Assembly (NCBI RefSeq): GCF_001426345.1
Contig: NZ_LMEM01000001.1
Coordinates: 745,349-809,348 of the forward strand
Direction: 5' to 3'
Origin: Devosia sp. Root436
Lineage (GTDB): Bacteria; Pseudomonadota; Alphaproteobacteria; Rhizobiales; Devosiaceae
Length of the DNA: 64,000 nucleotides
Made by a program: the position numbers and the translations under genes. Every line of letters starts with the position of its first letter. The stretch's first letter is position 1. The notes beneath the pieces were generated by a model that was not told the DNA's origin, searched no databases, and saw nothing but the letters and a program-made list of their open reading frames with translations. Below are positions 1 to 9,381 of the stretch, piece by piece.

Positions 1-2
1 CG

Positions 3-1331
3 CTGGTGCGGCTCGACGCCAAGCTCGATGTCGTACCGGCTGTGGCCGAATCCTGGAGCTTTTCCGACGACGGCCTGACGCTGACCTTCAAGATCGACGC
101 CAATGCCAAGTTCAGCGATGGCGCGGCGGTCACCTCGGAAGACGTCAAGGCCTCGTTCGAACGCCTGCTCGACGAAGCGACCGCGGCCGCGGCGCGGTCC
201 AACTTCCTGTCGATTTCCGCGATCGAGGCCCCCGATCCGGCCACGGTGGTTTTCACCCTGTCGCAGCCGGATGCGCCGATCCTGGTGGCCATGGCCACCA
301 TCAATGCCGCCGTCGTGCCGGCCAAGGCCATTGCCGATGGCTCCATCGCCACGGCGACGCTGGGCTCAGGCCCCTTCGTGCTGGACCAGTGGGATCCCAA
401 TGCAAAGGAAGTGCTGAGCGTCAACCCGAACTGGGCCGGTGGCGATATCGCCTATGACGGCATCACCATTTCGGTGCTGCCGGACGAAACGGCCATCCTG
501 GCTTCGCTGCGCGCCGGCCAGACCGATTTTGCCCTGCTCAACGATCCGCTGGTGGCGACACTGGTGCCCAATGAGCCCAATCTGCAGCTCAACGCGGTTC
601 CGGGCCTCGCCTATAACGTGCTGCAGCTCAATCCGTCGCGGGCGCCGATGGACAATCTCAAGCTGCGCCAGGCCATATCCTGCGCGGTGGACCGCCAGGA
701 CATTCTCGATACCGCGCTGGTGGGCGAAGGCAAGGTGACGGGGCCGCTGACCATGCCCGCCTATGCCAGCGACCCCTCGACGCTGTTCTGCTATGAGCAG
801 GACCTCGAAAAGGCCAAGGCGCTGATGGCGGAATCCGGCGTGGACGGCTTTACCGCCAAGGTCATCGCCGCAACGGGCGAACCGCCGGTTGCCTCGGCCG
901 AGGCGCAGGTGCTGCAGAGCCAGTTGGCCGAAATCGGTATCACGCTCGAAATCGAGCTGATGGAGCTCAACGTCTATGTCGACCGCTGGCTGGCCGGCGA
1001 CTTCGACATGGCCGTGGCCCTCAATGGCGGCCGGCCCGACCCCTATCCGATGTATAACCGCTACTTCACCAAGGAGGGCAACCTGGTCAAGGTATCGAAC
1101 TTCACCGATGACGAGATCGACAGCCTGCTGCAGCAGGGCCGGGTCGAAACCGACATCGCCAAGCGCAAGGAAATCTTCCAGAAGTTCGAGGCCCGGCTGG
1201 CCGAGCTTTCGCCCTGGATATGGCTCTCCACGTCGAACCTCTACACGGCGCAGCTCAAGACCGTGTCCGGCTTCGAATCGTCGGCCACCGGCACGCTTTT
1301 CGGCGTAACCAAGATCACGCTGGCCCAATAA
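3..1331 (+). CDS. Opp/Dpp-family ABC transporter substrate-binding protein (5' partial)
   Basis: This is the C-terminal part of a family 5 extracellular solute-binding protein (peptide/nickel type), a periplasmic receptor for an oligopeptide-type importer. The frame is open to the window edge and begins with residues reading LVRLDAKLDVVPAVAESW, a stretch that normally lies 60-80 residues into these proteins, so the signal peptide and N-terminus are missing. The family layout is clear: the FKIDANAKFSDG strand, a later LRQAISCAVDR segment and a C-terminal LSPWIWL stretch. Two permeases and a fused ATPase follow directly. The link to serine hydrolase and anmK suggests peptide or muropeptide cargo, but the sequence does not fix the substrate. 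Confidence 0.9.
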   Translation: MVRLDAKLDVVPAVAESWSFSDDGLTLTFKIDANAKFSDGAAVTSEDVKASFERLLDEATAAAARSNFLSISAIEAPDPATVVFTLSQPDAPILVAMATINAAVVPAKAIADGSIATATLGSGPFVLDQWDPNAKEVLSVNPNWAGGDIAYDGITISVLPDETAILASLRAGQTDFALLNDPLVATLVPNEPNLQLNAVPGLAYNVLQLNPSRAPMDNLKLRQAISCAVDRQDILDTALVGEGKVTGPLTMPAYASDPSTLFCYEQDLEKAKALMAESGVDGFTAKVIAATGEPPVASAEAQVLQSQLAEIGITLEIELMELNVYVDRWLAGDFDMAVALNGGRPDPYPMYNRYFTKEGNLVKVSNFTDDEIDSLLQQGRVETDIAKRKEIFQKFEARLAELSPWIWLSTSNLYTAQLKTVSGFESSATGTLFGVTKITLAQ

Positions 1332-1380
1332 GCCAATCGGGCGGGCCACGGCCCGCCCACCCACAAATCGGGCGGGATTC

Positions 1381-2340
1381 ATGAACTACCTGGCGCGGCG
1401 GCTGCTGACTTTCCCGCTGATCCTGCTCGGCGTTTCGCTGCTGGTGTTTTTCTCGATCAGGATGATCCCTGGCGACGCAATCACCGCCATGCTCGGCACC
1501 GAGGCGGGATTGCTTACGCCGGTGCAGCGGCAAGCGCTTGCGGCCTATTTCGGCATCGACCAGCCGGTCGTGGTGCAATATGGCCGCTGGCTCGCCGGGC
1601 TGCTGCAGGGGGACCTGGGCATTTCGGTCACCTATGGCAAGCCGGTGCTCACGGTCATCCTCGAACGCTTCCCGCTGACGCTGGAACTGGCGCTGCTCGC
1701 CATGGTCATCGCGCTGGGTATCGGCGTTCCCGCCGGCGTGCTGGCGGCAACCAACAATGAGCGGTCGACCGACGTCGTGGTGCGCATCCTGGCCATGCTG
1801 GGCCAATCGACGCCGGGCTTCGTGGTCGGGCTCGTCATCATCTACGTGCTGTCGGTCTATTTCGGCTTCGTCCCGGCCATGGGCAGTTTTACCCCGCTCT
1901 GGACCGATCCGCTGGCCAATCTCGGCCAGTTGATCTTTCCCGCGGTGACGCTGGGCTTTGCCTTTGCCGCCTCGGTGACCCGCATTTCGCGCTCGGCCAT
2001 GCTCGACGTGCTGAGCGACGACTATATCCGCACCGCGCGGGCCAAGGGTGTGCCGGGGCGCAGCGTGGTGTGGCATCACGCGCTGCCCAATGCGCTTATC
2101 CCCGTGGTGACGCTGAGCGGGGTCGAATTCGGCTATCTGCTGGGTGGGGCCGTCATCGTCGAGCAGATTTTCGCGCTGCCGGGGCTGGGGCGGCTGACGC
2201 TCGATGCCATCGGGCAGCGCGACTATGCGCTGGTGCAGGGCTGCGTGCTGTTCGTCGCCTTCAATTTCCTCATCGTCAACCTGCTGGTCGACCTGGCCTA
2301 TGCCGCGCTCGACCCGCGCATCCGGCTGGGTGCGCGCTGA
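1381..2340 (+). CDS. ABC transporter permease, DppB/OppB type
   Basis: An inner-membrane permease of 319 residues, the usual DppB length. It opens with MNYLARRLLTFPLILLGVSLLVFFSIRMIPGD-like residues, a typical first transmembrane helix followed by the extracytoplasmic loop. The cytoplasmic EAA-like loop, which contacts the ATPase, is seen around the segment DDYIRTARAKGVPG. About six hydrophobic segments are visible. It starts 49 bases after the binding-protein gene, and its stop overlaps the start of the next permease (TGATG), as expected for a translationally coupled dimer partner. Confidence 0.93.
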   Translation: MNYLARRLLTFPLILLGVSLLVFFSIRMIPGDAITAMLGTEAGLLTPVQRQALAAYFGIDQPVVVQYGRWLAGLLQGDLGISVTYGKPVLTVILERFPLTLELALLAMVIALGIGVPAGVLAATNNERSTDVVVRILAMLGQSTPGFVVGLVIIYVLSVYFGFVPAMGSFTPLWTDPLANLGQLIFPAVTLGFAFAASVTRISRSAMLDVLSDDYIRTARAKGVPGRSVVWHHALPNALIPVVTLSGVEFGYLLGGAVIVEQIFALPGLGRLTLDAIGQRDYALVQGCVLFVAFNFLIVNLLVDLAYAALDPRIRLGAR

Positions 2341-3179
2341 TGCGGATCGTCAGGGACATCGCCGCTCATCCGACCGGCCGGGTGGGTGCTGCCATCATCC
2401 TGCTCTATCTGCTGCTGGCGCTGTGCGGCGCGCTCGGCCTGACGCCGCATGACCCGCTCCAGCAATTCCGCATCGACCGGCTGCAGGCGCCCAGCGCGAC
2501 CTACTGGATGGGTACCGACCTGTTCGGCCGCGACACCGCGAGCCGGCTGATGATCGGCATCGGCCATTCCTTCATCATCGCTTTCGCTTCAGTGGGGCTG
2601 GCAACGCTGTTCGGGACACTGATCGGGCTGCTGGCCGGGTGGTGGGGCGGGCTGGCCGACGGACTGTTCATGCGTGCCATGGACGTATTGCTGGCCTTTC
2701 CGGCGATCCTGCTGGCGCTGCTCATTATCGCCGTTACCGGCCCCGGCACCTTCACCAGCATCGCGGCCATCGCCATCGTCTATACGCCGATTTTCGCGCG
2801 GGTGGTGCGCGGGCCGACGCTGTCACTCAAGCGGCGCGACTTTGTCGACGCGGCGCGGACCTTCGGCAGTTCGCAGCGCTATATTCTCAGCCGCCACCTG
2901 CTGCTCAACCTGGTGGCGCCGCTGACCGTGCAGGTGACGCTGGCGCTGGCCTGGGCGCTGCTGACCGAGGCCGGGCTGAGCTTTCTGGGGCTGGGCACGC
3001 AGCCCCCGGCCCCGTCGCTGGGGCTGATGATGAGCGAGGCGCGCAACCTCATGCAGCAGGCGCCGTGGCTGCTGGTGTTTCCGGGGCTCACCATCATGCT
3101 CGGCATCCTGGGCTTTAACCTCTGCGGCGATGCCCTGCGCGATATTCTCGACCCGCGAACCCAGCGGAGGACGGCATGA
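2340..3179 (+). CDS. ABC transporter permease, DppC/OppC type
   Basis: The second permease of the importer, 279 residues. I chose the ATG at 2340 because it overlaps the previous TGA and yields [16 protein letters not shown] followed by a first membrane helix; a longer open frame upstream only shadows dppB. The segment [21 protein letters not shown] is the first helix, and [18 protein letters not shown] is the characteristic DppC motif (GTDxxGRD). The EAA loop lies at [13 protein letters not shown]. The stop overlaps the ATPase start by four bases (ATGA). Confidence 0.93.
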   Translation: MRIVRDIAAHPTGRVGAAIILLYLLLALCGALGLTPHDPLQQFRIDRLQAPSATYWMGTDLFGRDTASRLMIGIGHSFIIAFASVGLATLFGTLIGLLAGWWGGLADGLFMRAMDVLLAFPAILLALLIIAVTGPGTFTSIAAIAIVYTPIFARVVRGPTLSLKRRDFVDAARTFGSSQRYILSRHLLLNLVAPLTVQVTLALAWALLTEAGLSFLGLGTQPPAPSLGLMMSEARNLMQQAPWLLVFPGLTIMLGILGFNLCGDALRDILDPRTQRRTA

Positions 3180-4906
3180 GCCCGCTGCTGTCGGTGCGCG
3201 ACCTGACGGTCGCCTTTGGCAAGGATGCCAGTGAGCCGGTGGTCAGGGGCGTGAGCTTTGAGCTCAATCCCGGCGAAACGCTGGCCATCGTGGGCGAGAG
3301 CGGGTCCGGAAAGTCGGTCACAGCGCTGTCGATCAACCGGCTGGTGGATTTCGGCGGGGGTCGCATCGTGGGTGGGTCCATGCGCCTGACCCGGCCGGAC
3401 GGGGCAGTACTCGAGCTGTCGCAGGCCGAGGAGAGGACGCTGGTGGACATACGCGGCAGGGAGATCGGCATGATCTTTCAGGAGCCGATGACCTCGCTCA
3501 ATCCGGTCCATACGGTAGGGGCGCAGATCGAGGAGGCGTTCCGGCTGCATCGGGGGCTGGTGGGCCAGGCGGCCCGGCAGGCGGCAAGGGAGGCGCTGGA
3601 CCGGGTGCGGATTGCGGATGCGGAGCAGCGCCTGCGCTATTATCCGCACCAGCTTTCGGGCGGCATGCGGCAGCGCGTGATGATCGCCATGGCGCTGGCG
3701 GGCAATCCGCGCCTGCTGATCGCGGACGAGCCGACGACGGCGCTCGACGTGACGGTGCAGGCGCAGATCATGGCGCTGCTGGCCGAACTCCGGGCCGAAA
3801 CCGGCATGGCGATGATCTTCATCACCCACGATATCGGCCTTGTCGCCGGCATAGCCGATCACGTGCTGGTGATGCAGAACGGGGTGGCGGTGGAACAGGG
3901 CCGGCTCGATGCCGTTCTCGACGCGCCGCAGCATGACTATACGCAACACCTGCTGAATGCGGTGCCCCATTTCAGCGGCGGCCGGGCCGTGCGCGCTGAT
4001 GGCGCACGAGCCGAAGGCGGCGAGCGGCCGATGGTGGCGGTCAAGGATCTCGTGGTCCGGTTTCCGGTGGGCCGGGGGCTGTTTGCCCGTAATGCCGGGG
4101 CGGTTCATGCCGTCGAAGGCGTGGACTTTGACCTCGTGCAGGGCGAGACGCTGGCCATCGTGGGAGAAAGCGGGTCGGGCAAATCCACCACTGCACGGGC
4201 CATTCTCGGGCTGGTCGAGGCCACGCGCGGCACCGTGGACGCCGCCAGCGGACAGGGCGGGCGACCAATACAGATGGTGTTCCAGGACCCGTTTGCCTCG
4301 CTCAATCCGCGGCTCGATGTGGAGAGCCTGCTGGCCGAACCGGCGATAGCGGCGGGGCGGCGTATTGATGCGGCGTTGCGGGAGCGCATGGGCTTCCTGC
4401 TGGAAAAGGTGGGCCTGCCGGCCAATTGCCTGGTGCGCTACCCGCATCAGTTTTCGGGCGGACAGCGGCAGCGGCTCTGCATCGCGCGGGCGCTGATGCT
4501 CAACCCCGACGTGGTGGTGCTGGACGAGGCGGTGTCGGCGCTCGATGTTTCGGTGCAGGCCAAGGTGCTCGACCTGCTGATCGATCTGCAGCGTGAGTTC
4601 GGGCTCGCCTATTTGTTCATTTCGCATGACATGGCGGTGGTCGAGCGCATCGCGCACCGCGTGGCGGTGATGTATGCCGGCCAGATTGTGGAAATCGGCG
4701 GTGCCGGCGCGGTGCTGTCGCGGCCGCGGCACAGCTATACGAGGCGCCTCATTGCCGCCGTGCCGGGCATGGACCGCCGCCGCCAGCGCTATGATGTCGA
4801 TACGACCCCGGTCCCCTCGCTGGTCCGGCCCAGGGGCTACGAGCCGCCGCAGGCCGACTGGATCGAGGCCGGGCCCGATCATCTTGTTCGCATGGAGACA
4901 GCATGA
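3176..4906 (+). CDS. Fused double ATP-binding subunit (DppD-DppF fusion) of peptide-type ABC importer
   Basis: A 576-residue protein containing two complete ABC ATPase domains in tandem, equivalent to DppD plus DppF. Domain 1 has Walker A GESGSGKS (about 40-47), signature LSGGMRQ (160-166) and Walker B LLIADEP (180-186). Domain 2 has GESGSGKS (330-337), FSGGQRQ (426-432) and Walker B VVVLDEA (446-452). The second domain reads DEAVSALD where DEPTSALD is usual; the catalytic Glu is kept. Both domains are followed by short oligopeptide-type C-terminal extensions. Such fusions are common in alphaproteobacterial Yej/Opp-like systems. The stop overlaps the serine hydrolase start (ATGA). Confidence 0.94.
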   Translation: MSPLLSVRDLTVAFGKDASEPVVRGVSFELNPGETLAIVGESGSGKSVTALSINRLVDFGGGRIVGGSMRLTRPDGAVLELSQAEERTLVDIRGREIGMIFQEPMTSLNPVHTVGAQIEEAFRLHRGLVGQAARQAAREALDRVRIADAEQRLRYYPHQLSGGMRQRVMIAMALAGNPRLLIADEPTTALDVTVQAQIMALLAELRAETGMAMIFITHDIGLVAGIADHVLVMQNGVAVEQGRLDAVLDAPQHDYTQHLLNAVPHFSGGRAVRADGARAEGGERPMVAVKDLVVRFPVGRGLFARNAGAVHAVEGVDFDLVQGETLAIVGESGSGKSTTARAILGLVEATRGTVDAASGQGGRPIQMVFQDPFASLNPRLDVESLLAEPAIAAGRRIDAALRERMGFLLEKVGLPANCLVRYPHQFSGGQRQRLCIARALMLNPDVVVLDEAVSALDVSVQAKVLDLLIDLQREFGLAYLFISHDMAVVERIAHRVAVMYAGQIVEIGGAGAVLSRPRHSYTRRLIAAVPGMDRRRQRYDVDTTPVPSLVRPRGYEPPQADWIEAGPDHLVRMETA

Positions 4907-5904
4907 CTCTCGAAGTCACCTTCGATCGCGCCTTTGCGCCGCTGGCCGAGGCGGTGGGTGCCGGTCGCATTCCCGGCGGGGTGCTGGGCATTGTGGATGC
5001 GTCGGGGCAGCGGGTGACGCGGGCCATCGGCGAGGCGCAGCGTGTGCCGCTGGTCAGGCCGATGAGCGAGGCGACCTGGTTCGACCTGGCGTCGCTGACC
5101 AAGGTGCTGTTCACGACGCCGCGTATTCTGGCGCTGGCCGAGGCGGGAAGGATCGATCTCGATGCGCCGCTGATCAGCGCCATCCCCGATTTCGCGCAGT
5201 ACAATCCCGACAATTGGCAGCGAAAAATCACGTTCCGCCAATGCCTTGGCCATCAGACGCCGTTTCCGGGGGTGTTTCCGCTCTATACCTATGGCACCGA
5301 CCCGAACCAGTTGCGGCATTTCGTGCTGCAGAATGACTGGCGGGCGGGGCCGGCGGTGTATTCGGACATCAATTTCATCCTGCTCGGCATCGCCATCGAG
5401 CGGCTGGAGGGGCGGACGATCAGAGAAATCGAGCCAGGGCAAGGGTTAGCCTGGGGTGCCGACCCGGCACAGGCGGCAGCAACCGAAAGCGATCCGTGGC
5501 GGGGCCGGATGCTGTGCGGCGAGGTTCATGACGAGAATTGCGCGGCGCTGCAGGGGTCGGGCCATGCGGGGCTTTTCGGCACCGTTTCGGCGGTACTCGA
5601 ATTCGCATCTGGGGTGCTTGACGCTAGCAGACTGTCAGCATTTGACGTCACCCTCATGCGAAAAGCGCTGAGCGCGCGCCGCACCCATGGCTGGGAGCGG
5701 CCCTATGAGGGATGGTCGGGCGGCGAGCATTGTTCACCCGAAACCATCGGCCATACCGGGTTCACCGGAACGGGATTGTGGATCGACTTTGCTCATGGCC
5801 ATGCCTGGACGCTGCTGACCAATCGCGTGCACCCGACACGGCATTTCGACAGCGGCATCTTTGCCCTGCGGCGCGCCGTGGGCGACGCCATCAACACGAA
5901 TTGA
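4903..5904 (+). CDS. Serine hydrolase of the beta-lactamase/penicillin-binding-protein fold
   Basis: A 333-residue protein with the three active-site motifs of the family: S-L-T-K (SxxK) at residues 64-67, a tyrosine motif at YSDIN near 145, and H-T-G (the KTG equivalent) in GHTGFTGTG near 285. No signal peptide is evident, so it is probably cytoplasmic. It overlaps the ATPase gene and lies nine bases before anmK. This placement suggests it acts on imported murein fragments, for example as a peptidase, esterase or amidase. That role is inferred; the family is too broad to name a substrate. Confidence 0.85.
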   Translation: MTLEVTFDRAFAPLAEAVGAGRIPGGVLGIVDASGQRVTRAIGEAQRVPLVRPMSEATWFDLASLTKVLFTTPRILALAEAGRIDLDAPLISAIPDFAQYNPDNWQRKITFRQCLGHQTPFPGVFPLYTYGTDPNQLRHFVLQNDWRAGPAVYSDINFILLGIAIERLEGRTIREIEPGQGLAWGADPAQAAATESDPWRGRMLCGEVHDENCAALQGSGHAGLFGTVSAVLEFASGVLDASRLSAFDVTLMRKALSARRTHGWERPYEGWSGGEHCSPETIGHTGFTGTGLWIDFAHGHAWTLLTNRVHPTRHFDSGIFALRRAVGDAINTN

Positions 5905-5913
5905 GGACTGAGC

Positions 5914-7032
5914 ATGGAGCCGATCTGGACGATTGGGCTGATGACCGGAACGGTGCTGGACGGCAATATCGACATTGCCATGGTCAAGACGGATGGGGAG
6001 ACCATAGCGAGCTTCGGCCCCTATACGCTGGCGCCCTATAGCGGAGAGGTGCGGGCCCTGCTGGAAGAGACCCTGGCACAGGCGCGCAAATGGAACTTCG
6101 AGGGGCCGGAACCGGACATTTTCGGCCGGGCGGAAGAGGCGCTGACGCAGGCGCAATCGGAGGCGGTGCGCAGCTTCGTCGCGGCGTCGGGCATGCAGAT
6201 GAGCGATATCGGGGCGGTGGGCTTTCATGGCCAGTCGGTGTTGCACCGAGCGCCGCAGCCGGGGCGTATCGGCGACACGCGGCAATTGGGCGATGGCGCC
6301 TTGATGCATGAGATGCTGGGAACGCGCGTGGTGCATGACTTCCGCACGGCAGACGTGCGGGCCGGCGGCCAGGGCGCGCCATTGGCGGCGGCCTATCACC
6401 GGGCGCTGCTGCGGCGGCTCGGCAGCGTCGATGGCGATACGGCGGTGCTCAATCTCGGTGGCGTGGCCAATGTGACATGGTGGGATGGTGCCGACCGGCT
6501 CATTGCCTTCGATACCGGGCCGGCCAATGCGCCGATCAACGATTTCGTCAAGGCGCATGGCCGGGGCGAGATGGACCGCGATGGCGCCATCGCGGCGCGG
6601 GGCGTGGTGGATGAGGTGCGGCTGCATGACTTGCTGAAACATCCCTATCTCTCGGCACCCTCCCCTAAATCGCTGGATCGGTTTGATTTTTCCGCGAGCA
6701 TGGCCGATGGGCTCGACCTCGAGACCGGGGCGGCTACGCTGACGGCCTTTACGGCGAGCGCCGTGGGCAAGGCGCTGGACCTGTTGCCGCAACGACCGAC
6801 GCGGCTGATCGTATCGGGCGGGGGACGGCATAATCCGACGCTGATGCGGATGCTGGGCGAGCGGGCGGGCGTGGCGGCGGTGGATGCGGATAGAGTCGGC
6901 TGGCGCGGTGATGCCATCGAGGCGGAGTGTTTTGCTTTTCTGGCGGCGCGGGTGTTGCGGGGATTGCCGATCAGTTTTCCGACGACGACGGGGGTGCCGG
7001 CGCCGATGACGGGTGGGAAGATTGCGGGGTAG
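5914..7032 (+). CDS. anmK: Anhydro-N-acetylmuramic acid kinase
   Basis: AnmK opens the 1,6-anhydro ring of anhydroMurNAc while phosphorylating it with ATP, giving MurNAc-6-phosphate for MurQ in cytoplasmic murein recycling. The 372-residue length is normal. The nucleotide-binding motif near the N-terminus reads [15 protein letters not shown] (family GLMSGTSLDGxD). Later come [20 protein letters not shown] and [12 protein letters not shown], all family blocks. It is the last gene of the plus-strand operon and is convergent with the GNAT gene. Its product feeds MurQ, encoded 8 kb away on the other strand. Confidence 0.96.
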   Translation: MEPIWTIGLMTGTVLDGNIDIAMVKTDGETIASFGPYTLAPYSGEVRALLEETLAQARKWNFEGPEPDIFGRAEEALTQAQSEAVRSFVAASGMQMSDIGAVGFHGQSVLHRAPQPGRIGDTRQLGDGALMHEMLGTRVVHDFRTADVRAGGQGAPLAAAYHRALLRRLGSVDGDTAVLNLGGVANVTWWDGADRLIAFDTGPANAPINDFVKAHGRGEMDRDGAIAARGVVDEVRLHDLLKHPYLSAPSPKSLDRFDFSASMADGLDLETGAATLTAFTASAVGKALDLLPQRPTRLIVSGGGRHNPTLMRMLGERAGVAAVDADRVGWRGDAIEAECFAFLAARVLRGLPISFPTTTGVPAPMTGGKIAG

Positions 7033-7235
7033 GCGCCCGCCTCGACCACTGAGCGGCTCTTCCCCTTTGACGCAGGGCTATCGCATATGGAGTGGAGCCG
7101 AAAGTCACCCTGAGGAGAGAGGGAGCCCACGCTCGGTGGGCTGATGGAGCTGGTCCGTCATTCGATATCGATGGCCAACCGCCCCCCACCTTGATCCCTC
7201 CCCGCAAGGGGGGAGTCGACTGCGGCATCCCTGCC
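7033..7235. repeat. Convergent intergenic gap with fragments of pyrimidine-rich palindromic repeats
   Basis: This gap separates the 3' ends of anmK and the GNAT gene. It holds a 7-bp hairpin (AGCCCAC, loop GCTCG, GTGGGCT at 7124-7142) and a CCCTCCCCGCAAGGGGGGAG palindrome near 7195-7214. The first matches, in reverse orientation, part of the repeat near 23719-23740. No coding sequence is seen. The hairpin could end transcription from either side, but no T-run follows it. Confidence 0.55.
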
Positions 7236-7652
7236 TTACAATGCTTTCTGCAGAAACGTCCGGGTGCGGCCTTTGGGGAAGTTGGGGAGGCTGCCGAAGG
7301 GGGTGTAGCCGGCGCGCTGGTAGACGGTGAGGGCGAGGGGATTGAAGGTGTCGATCCAGGCGCCGTGGCAGCCGCGGTGGCGGGCTTCGGTTTCGGCCAT
7401 GTCGAGCAGGCGGGCGGCCCAGCCCTGGCCGCGTTGGGATTCGGCCAGCCAGAGCCATTGGATGTAGAGCCAGCCCCAGGCGGTGTAGCCGGAGAGGCCG
7501 CCGAGGATGGTGCCGGCTTCATCGCGCAGCAGGACGGCGAGCGGCTGGCGGTTGGAAGGACCGACGTCGCTGTCGTTGAAGGCGGTCAGGCTGTCGCCGA
7601 TGGTGGCGAGGTCTGCCGGGGTGGGATTGGCGGTGAGGGTGAGGGTCGGCAT
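7236..7652 (-). CDS. GNAT family N-acetyltransferase
   Basis: A 138-residue acetyltransferase. I placed the start at the ATG giving MPTLTLTANPTP; the longer open frame upstream overlaps the ATPase gene. The acetyl-CoA-binding motif A is visible as ESQRGQGWAARLLDMAE (Q/RxxGxG/A), followed by the motif B-like segment around YQRAGYTPFG. The acceptor substrate is unknown. It starts six bases after the ATPase stop and is the last gene of the murQ-nagZ-transporter run, so it may acetylate a recycled sugar, peptide or amino acid. That role is inferred from position alone. Confidence 0.85.
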   Translation of the reverse strand: MPTLTLTANPTPADLATIGDSLTAFNDSDVGPSNRQPLAVLLRDEAGTILGGLSGYTAWGWLYIQWLWLAESQRGQGWAARLLDMAETEARHRGCHGAWIDTFNPLALTVYQRAGYTPFGSLPNFPKGRTRTFLQKAL

Positions 7653-7657
7653 GTGAT

Positions 7658-8566
7658 CTACGGAATCGGGCGGATGAAATGGTTTTCGGCCACCTGCTGA
7701 ATCTCGGGCTGTGGCAGCGCCGATTGGCGGCGGATGGTTTCGATGCGGCTCAACTCGCTGTCGGGCGGGGTTTCGGCGAAGGGGCGGTCGGGGTCGGGCA
7801 CGGCCGAGAGCAGCAGGCGGGTATAAGGGTGGCGGGGATCGCCCAGCACGCTTTCCATGGCGCCCCATTCGACGATCTGGCCGGCATACATGACCATGAT
7901 GTCCTCGGCCACATAGCGGGCGGTGGCGATATCGTGGGTGATATAGAGCAAAGCCAGGCCGAGTTCGGCCTTCATGTCGTTGAGCAGGTTGAGGATGCCC
8001 AGTCGCACGGAGACGTCGAGCATCGAGGTCGGCTCGTCGGCCACGATGACCTGCGGATTGACTGCCAAGGCGCGGGCGATGGAAATGCGCTGGCGCTGGC
8101 CGCCGGACAGTTCATGCGGATACTTGGCCATCACCAGAGCCGGATCGAGCTTGACCCGCGCCAGCAGTTCTTCGATGGCGGCCGTCCGCCCTGCCCCGTC
8201 AAGGCGCGGCTGATGCAGCCGTAGCGGGCGCTCCAGGTGATAGCGGACGGTATGGACCGGGTTCAGCGATGAAAACGGGTCCTGAAACACCATCTGCACC
8301 GAGGCGCGATAGGCCTTGAGGGCCTTGGCGTCGCCCTTGCCCAGCGGCGTGCCGCGGAACAGCAACTGGCCTGCATCGGGCTGGTATTCGCGCATGATGA
8401 GCCGGGCCGCGGTGGTCTTGCCGGAGCCGGACTCGCCCACCAGCGCCAGGGTGCGGCCGGGATGGAGGGCGAAGGAGACCGAGCGTGCAGCGTAGACCGG
8501 CCGGTCGGCATGACCGAAGACTTTGGAGACATTGTCGAGGGCCAGAATGGGCGAGGCCTGGATCAT
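7658..8566 (-). CDS. Peptide-type ABC importer ATPase, DppF/OppF type
   Basis: A 302-residue ATPase of the second oligopeptide-type importer. The start is the ATG overlapping the stop of the upstream ATPase (ATGA), giving MIQASPILALDNVSK. It has Walker A GESGSGKT at about 44-51, signature LSGGQRQR, Walker B VIVADEPTSMLD and the switch-loop ITHD. A DppF-type C-terminal extension ends in a segment typical of the oligopeptide branch. It would pair with the DppD-like subunit encoded immediately upstream. Confidence 0.93.
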   Translation of the reverse strand: MIQASPILALDNVSKVFGHADRPVYAARSVSFALHPGRTLALVGESGSGKTTAARLIMREYQPDAGQLLFRGTPLGKGDAKALKAYRASVQMVFQDPFSSLNPVHTVRYHLERPLRLHQPRLDGAGRTAAIEELLARVKLDPALVMAKYPHELSGGQRQRISIARALAVNPQVIVADEPTSMLDVSVRLGILNLLNDMKAELGLALLYITHDIATARYVAEDIMVMYAGQIVEWGAMESVLGDPRHPYTRLLLSAVPDPDRPFAETPPDSELSRIETIRRQSALPQPEIQQVAENHFIRPIP

Positions 8567-9381
8567 GGGGCGCTCTCCTGGCGGATTTGTGCGCCATGCA
8601 GCTTGGGCATAGAGGCCCAGAGACGCCGCGTATAGTCGTGCCGGGGATCGGTATAGATGGTGCGGGCCTGGTTGACCTCGACCAGTTCGCCTTCGAGCAT
8701 GATGCCGATGCGATCGCTGACCTGCACCATCAGGCCCAGATCGTGGGTGATGAACAGGACCGAGAAGCCCAGTTCCTTGCGCAGCTTGTCGATGCGCTGC
8801 AGGATTTCGCGCTGCACCACCACGTCGAGCGCGGTGGTGGGCTCGTCCATGATCAGCAGCTTGGGGTTGAGGGCCAGGCAGATGGCGATGACGACGCGCT
8901 GGCGCATGCCGCCCGAGCATTGATGCGGATAGGACGTGAGCCGGTCGGGCGAGATGTCGACCAGCTTGAGCAGTTCGGCGGCGCGGGCGCGGGCGGCTTC
9001 ACGGGTGATTTTGCCATGGGCCCGCAGCACGTCATAGAACTGCTCCTCGACGGTCAGCACCGGATTGAGCGAGTTCATGGCGCTCTGGAACACCATGGCG
9101 ACTTCGCGCCAGCGAAAGCGGCGCAACTCCTCATCATCGAGTGCAAGCACGTCGCGTCCGCCGACCAGTATCTGGCTGCCGGTGCGGATCAGCGCCGGGG
9201 GACGATGCAGGCGGCTGACGGCGAAGGCGATGGTGCTCTTGCCGCAGCCGGATTCGCCGGCCAGCCCGAAGAATTCGCCGGGGGCGATATCGAAGCTGAC
9301 ATTTCTCACGGCGTGAAAATCGGTGTCGGACCCGACATAGTCGATATTGAGACTGCGGATGGAGAGGACCGGATCGCTCAC
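8563..9381 (-). CDS. Peptide-type ABC importer ATPase, DppD/OppD type
   Basis: The DppD-like ATPase. The start is a GTG at 9381 that overlaps the permease stop (GTGA) and gives VSDPVLSIRSLNIDY; this makes 272 residues, a little short for DppD, whose C-terminal extension is often longer. Walker A is GESGCGKS (42-49), the signature is CSGGMRQR, and Walker [13 protein letters not shown] is followed by ITHDLGLM. The cysteine-containing signature CSGGMRQR is common in this branch. Both neighbours overlap it, showing tight translational coupling. Confidence 0.92.
   Translation of the reverse strand: MSDPVLSIRSLNIDYVGSDTDFHAVRNVSFDIAPGEFFGLAGESGCGKSTIAFAVSRLHRPPALIRTGSQILVGGRDVLALDDEELRRFRWREVAMVFQSAMNSLNPVLTVEEQFYDVLRAHGKITREAARARAAELLKLVDISPDRLTSYPHQCSGGMRQRVVIAICLALNPKLLIMDEPTTALDVVVQREILQRIDKLRKELGFSVLFITHDLGLMVQVSDRIGIMLEGELVEVNQARTIYTDPRHDYTRRLWASMPKLHGAQIRQESAP

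Noticed and set aside
366..4882. Long open frames on the minus strand (338 and 667 codons) opposite the first ABC operon.
   Set aside because: They are antisense to genes with clear domains and reflect high third-position GC; the translations are His/Arg/Gln-rich with no family pattern.
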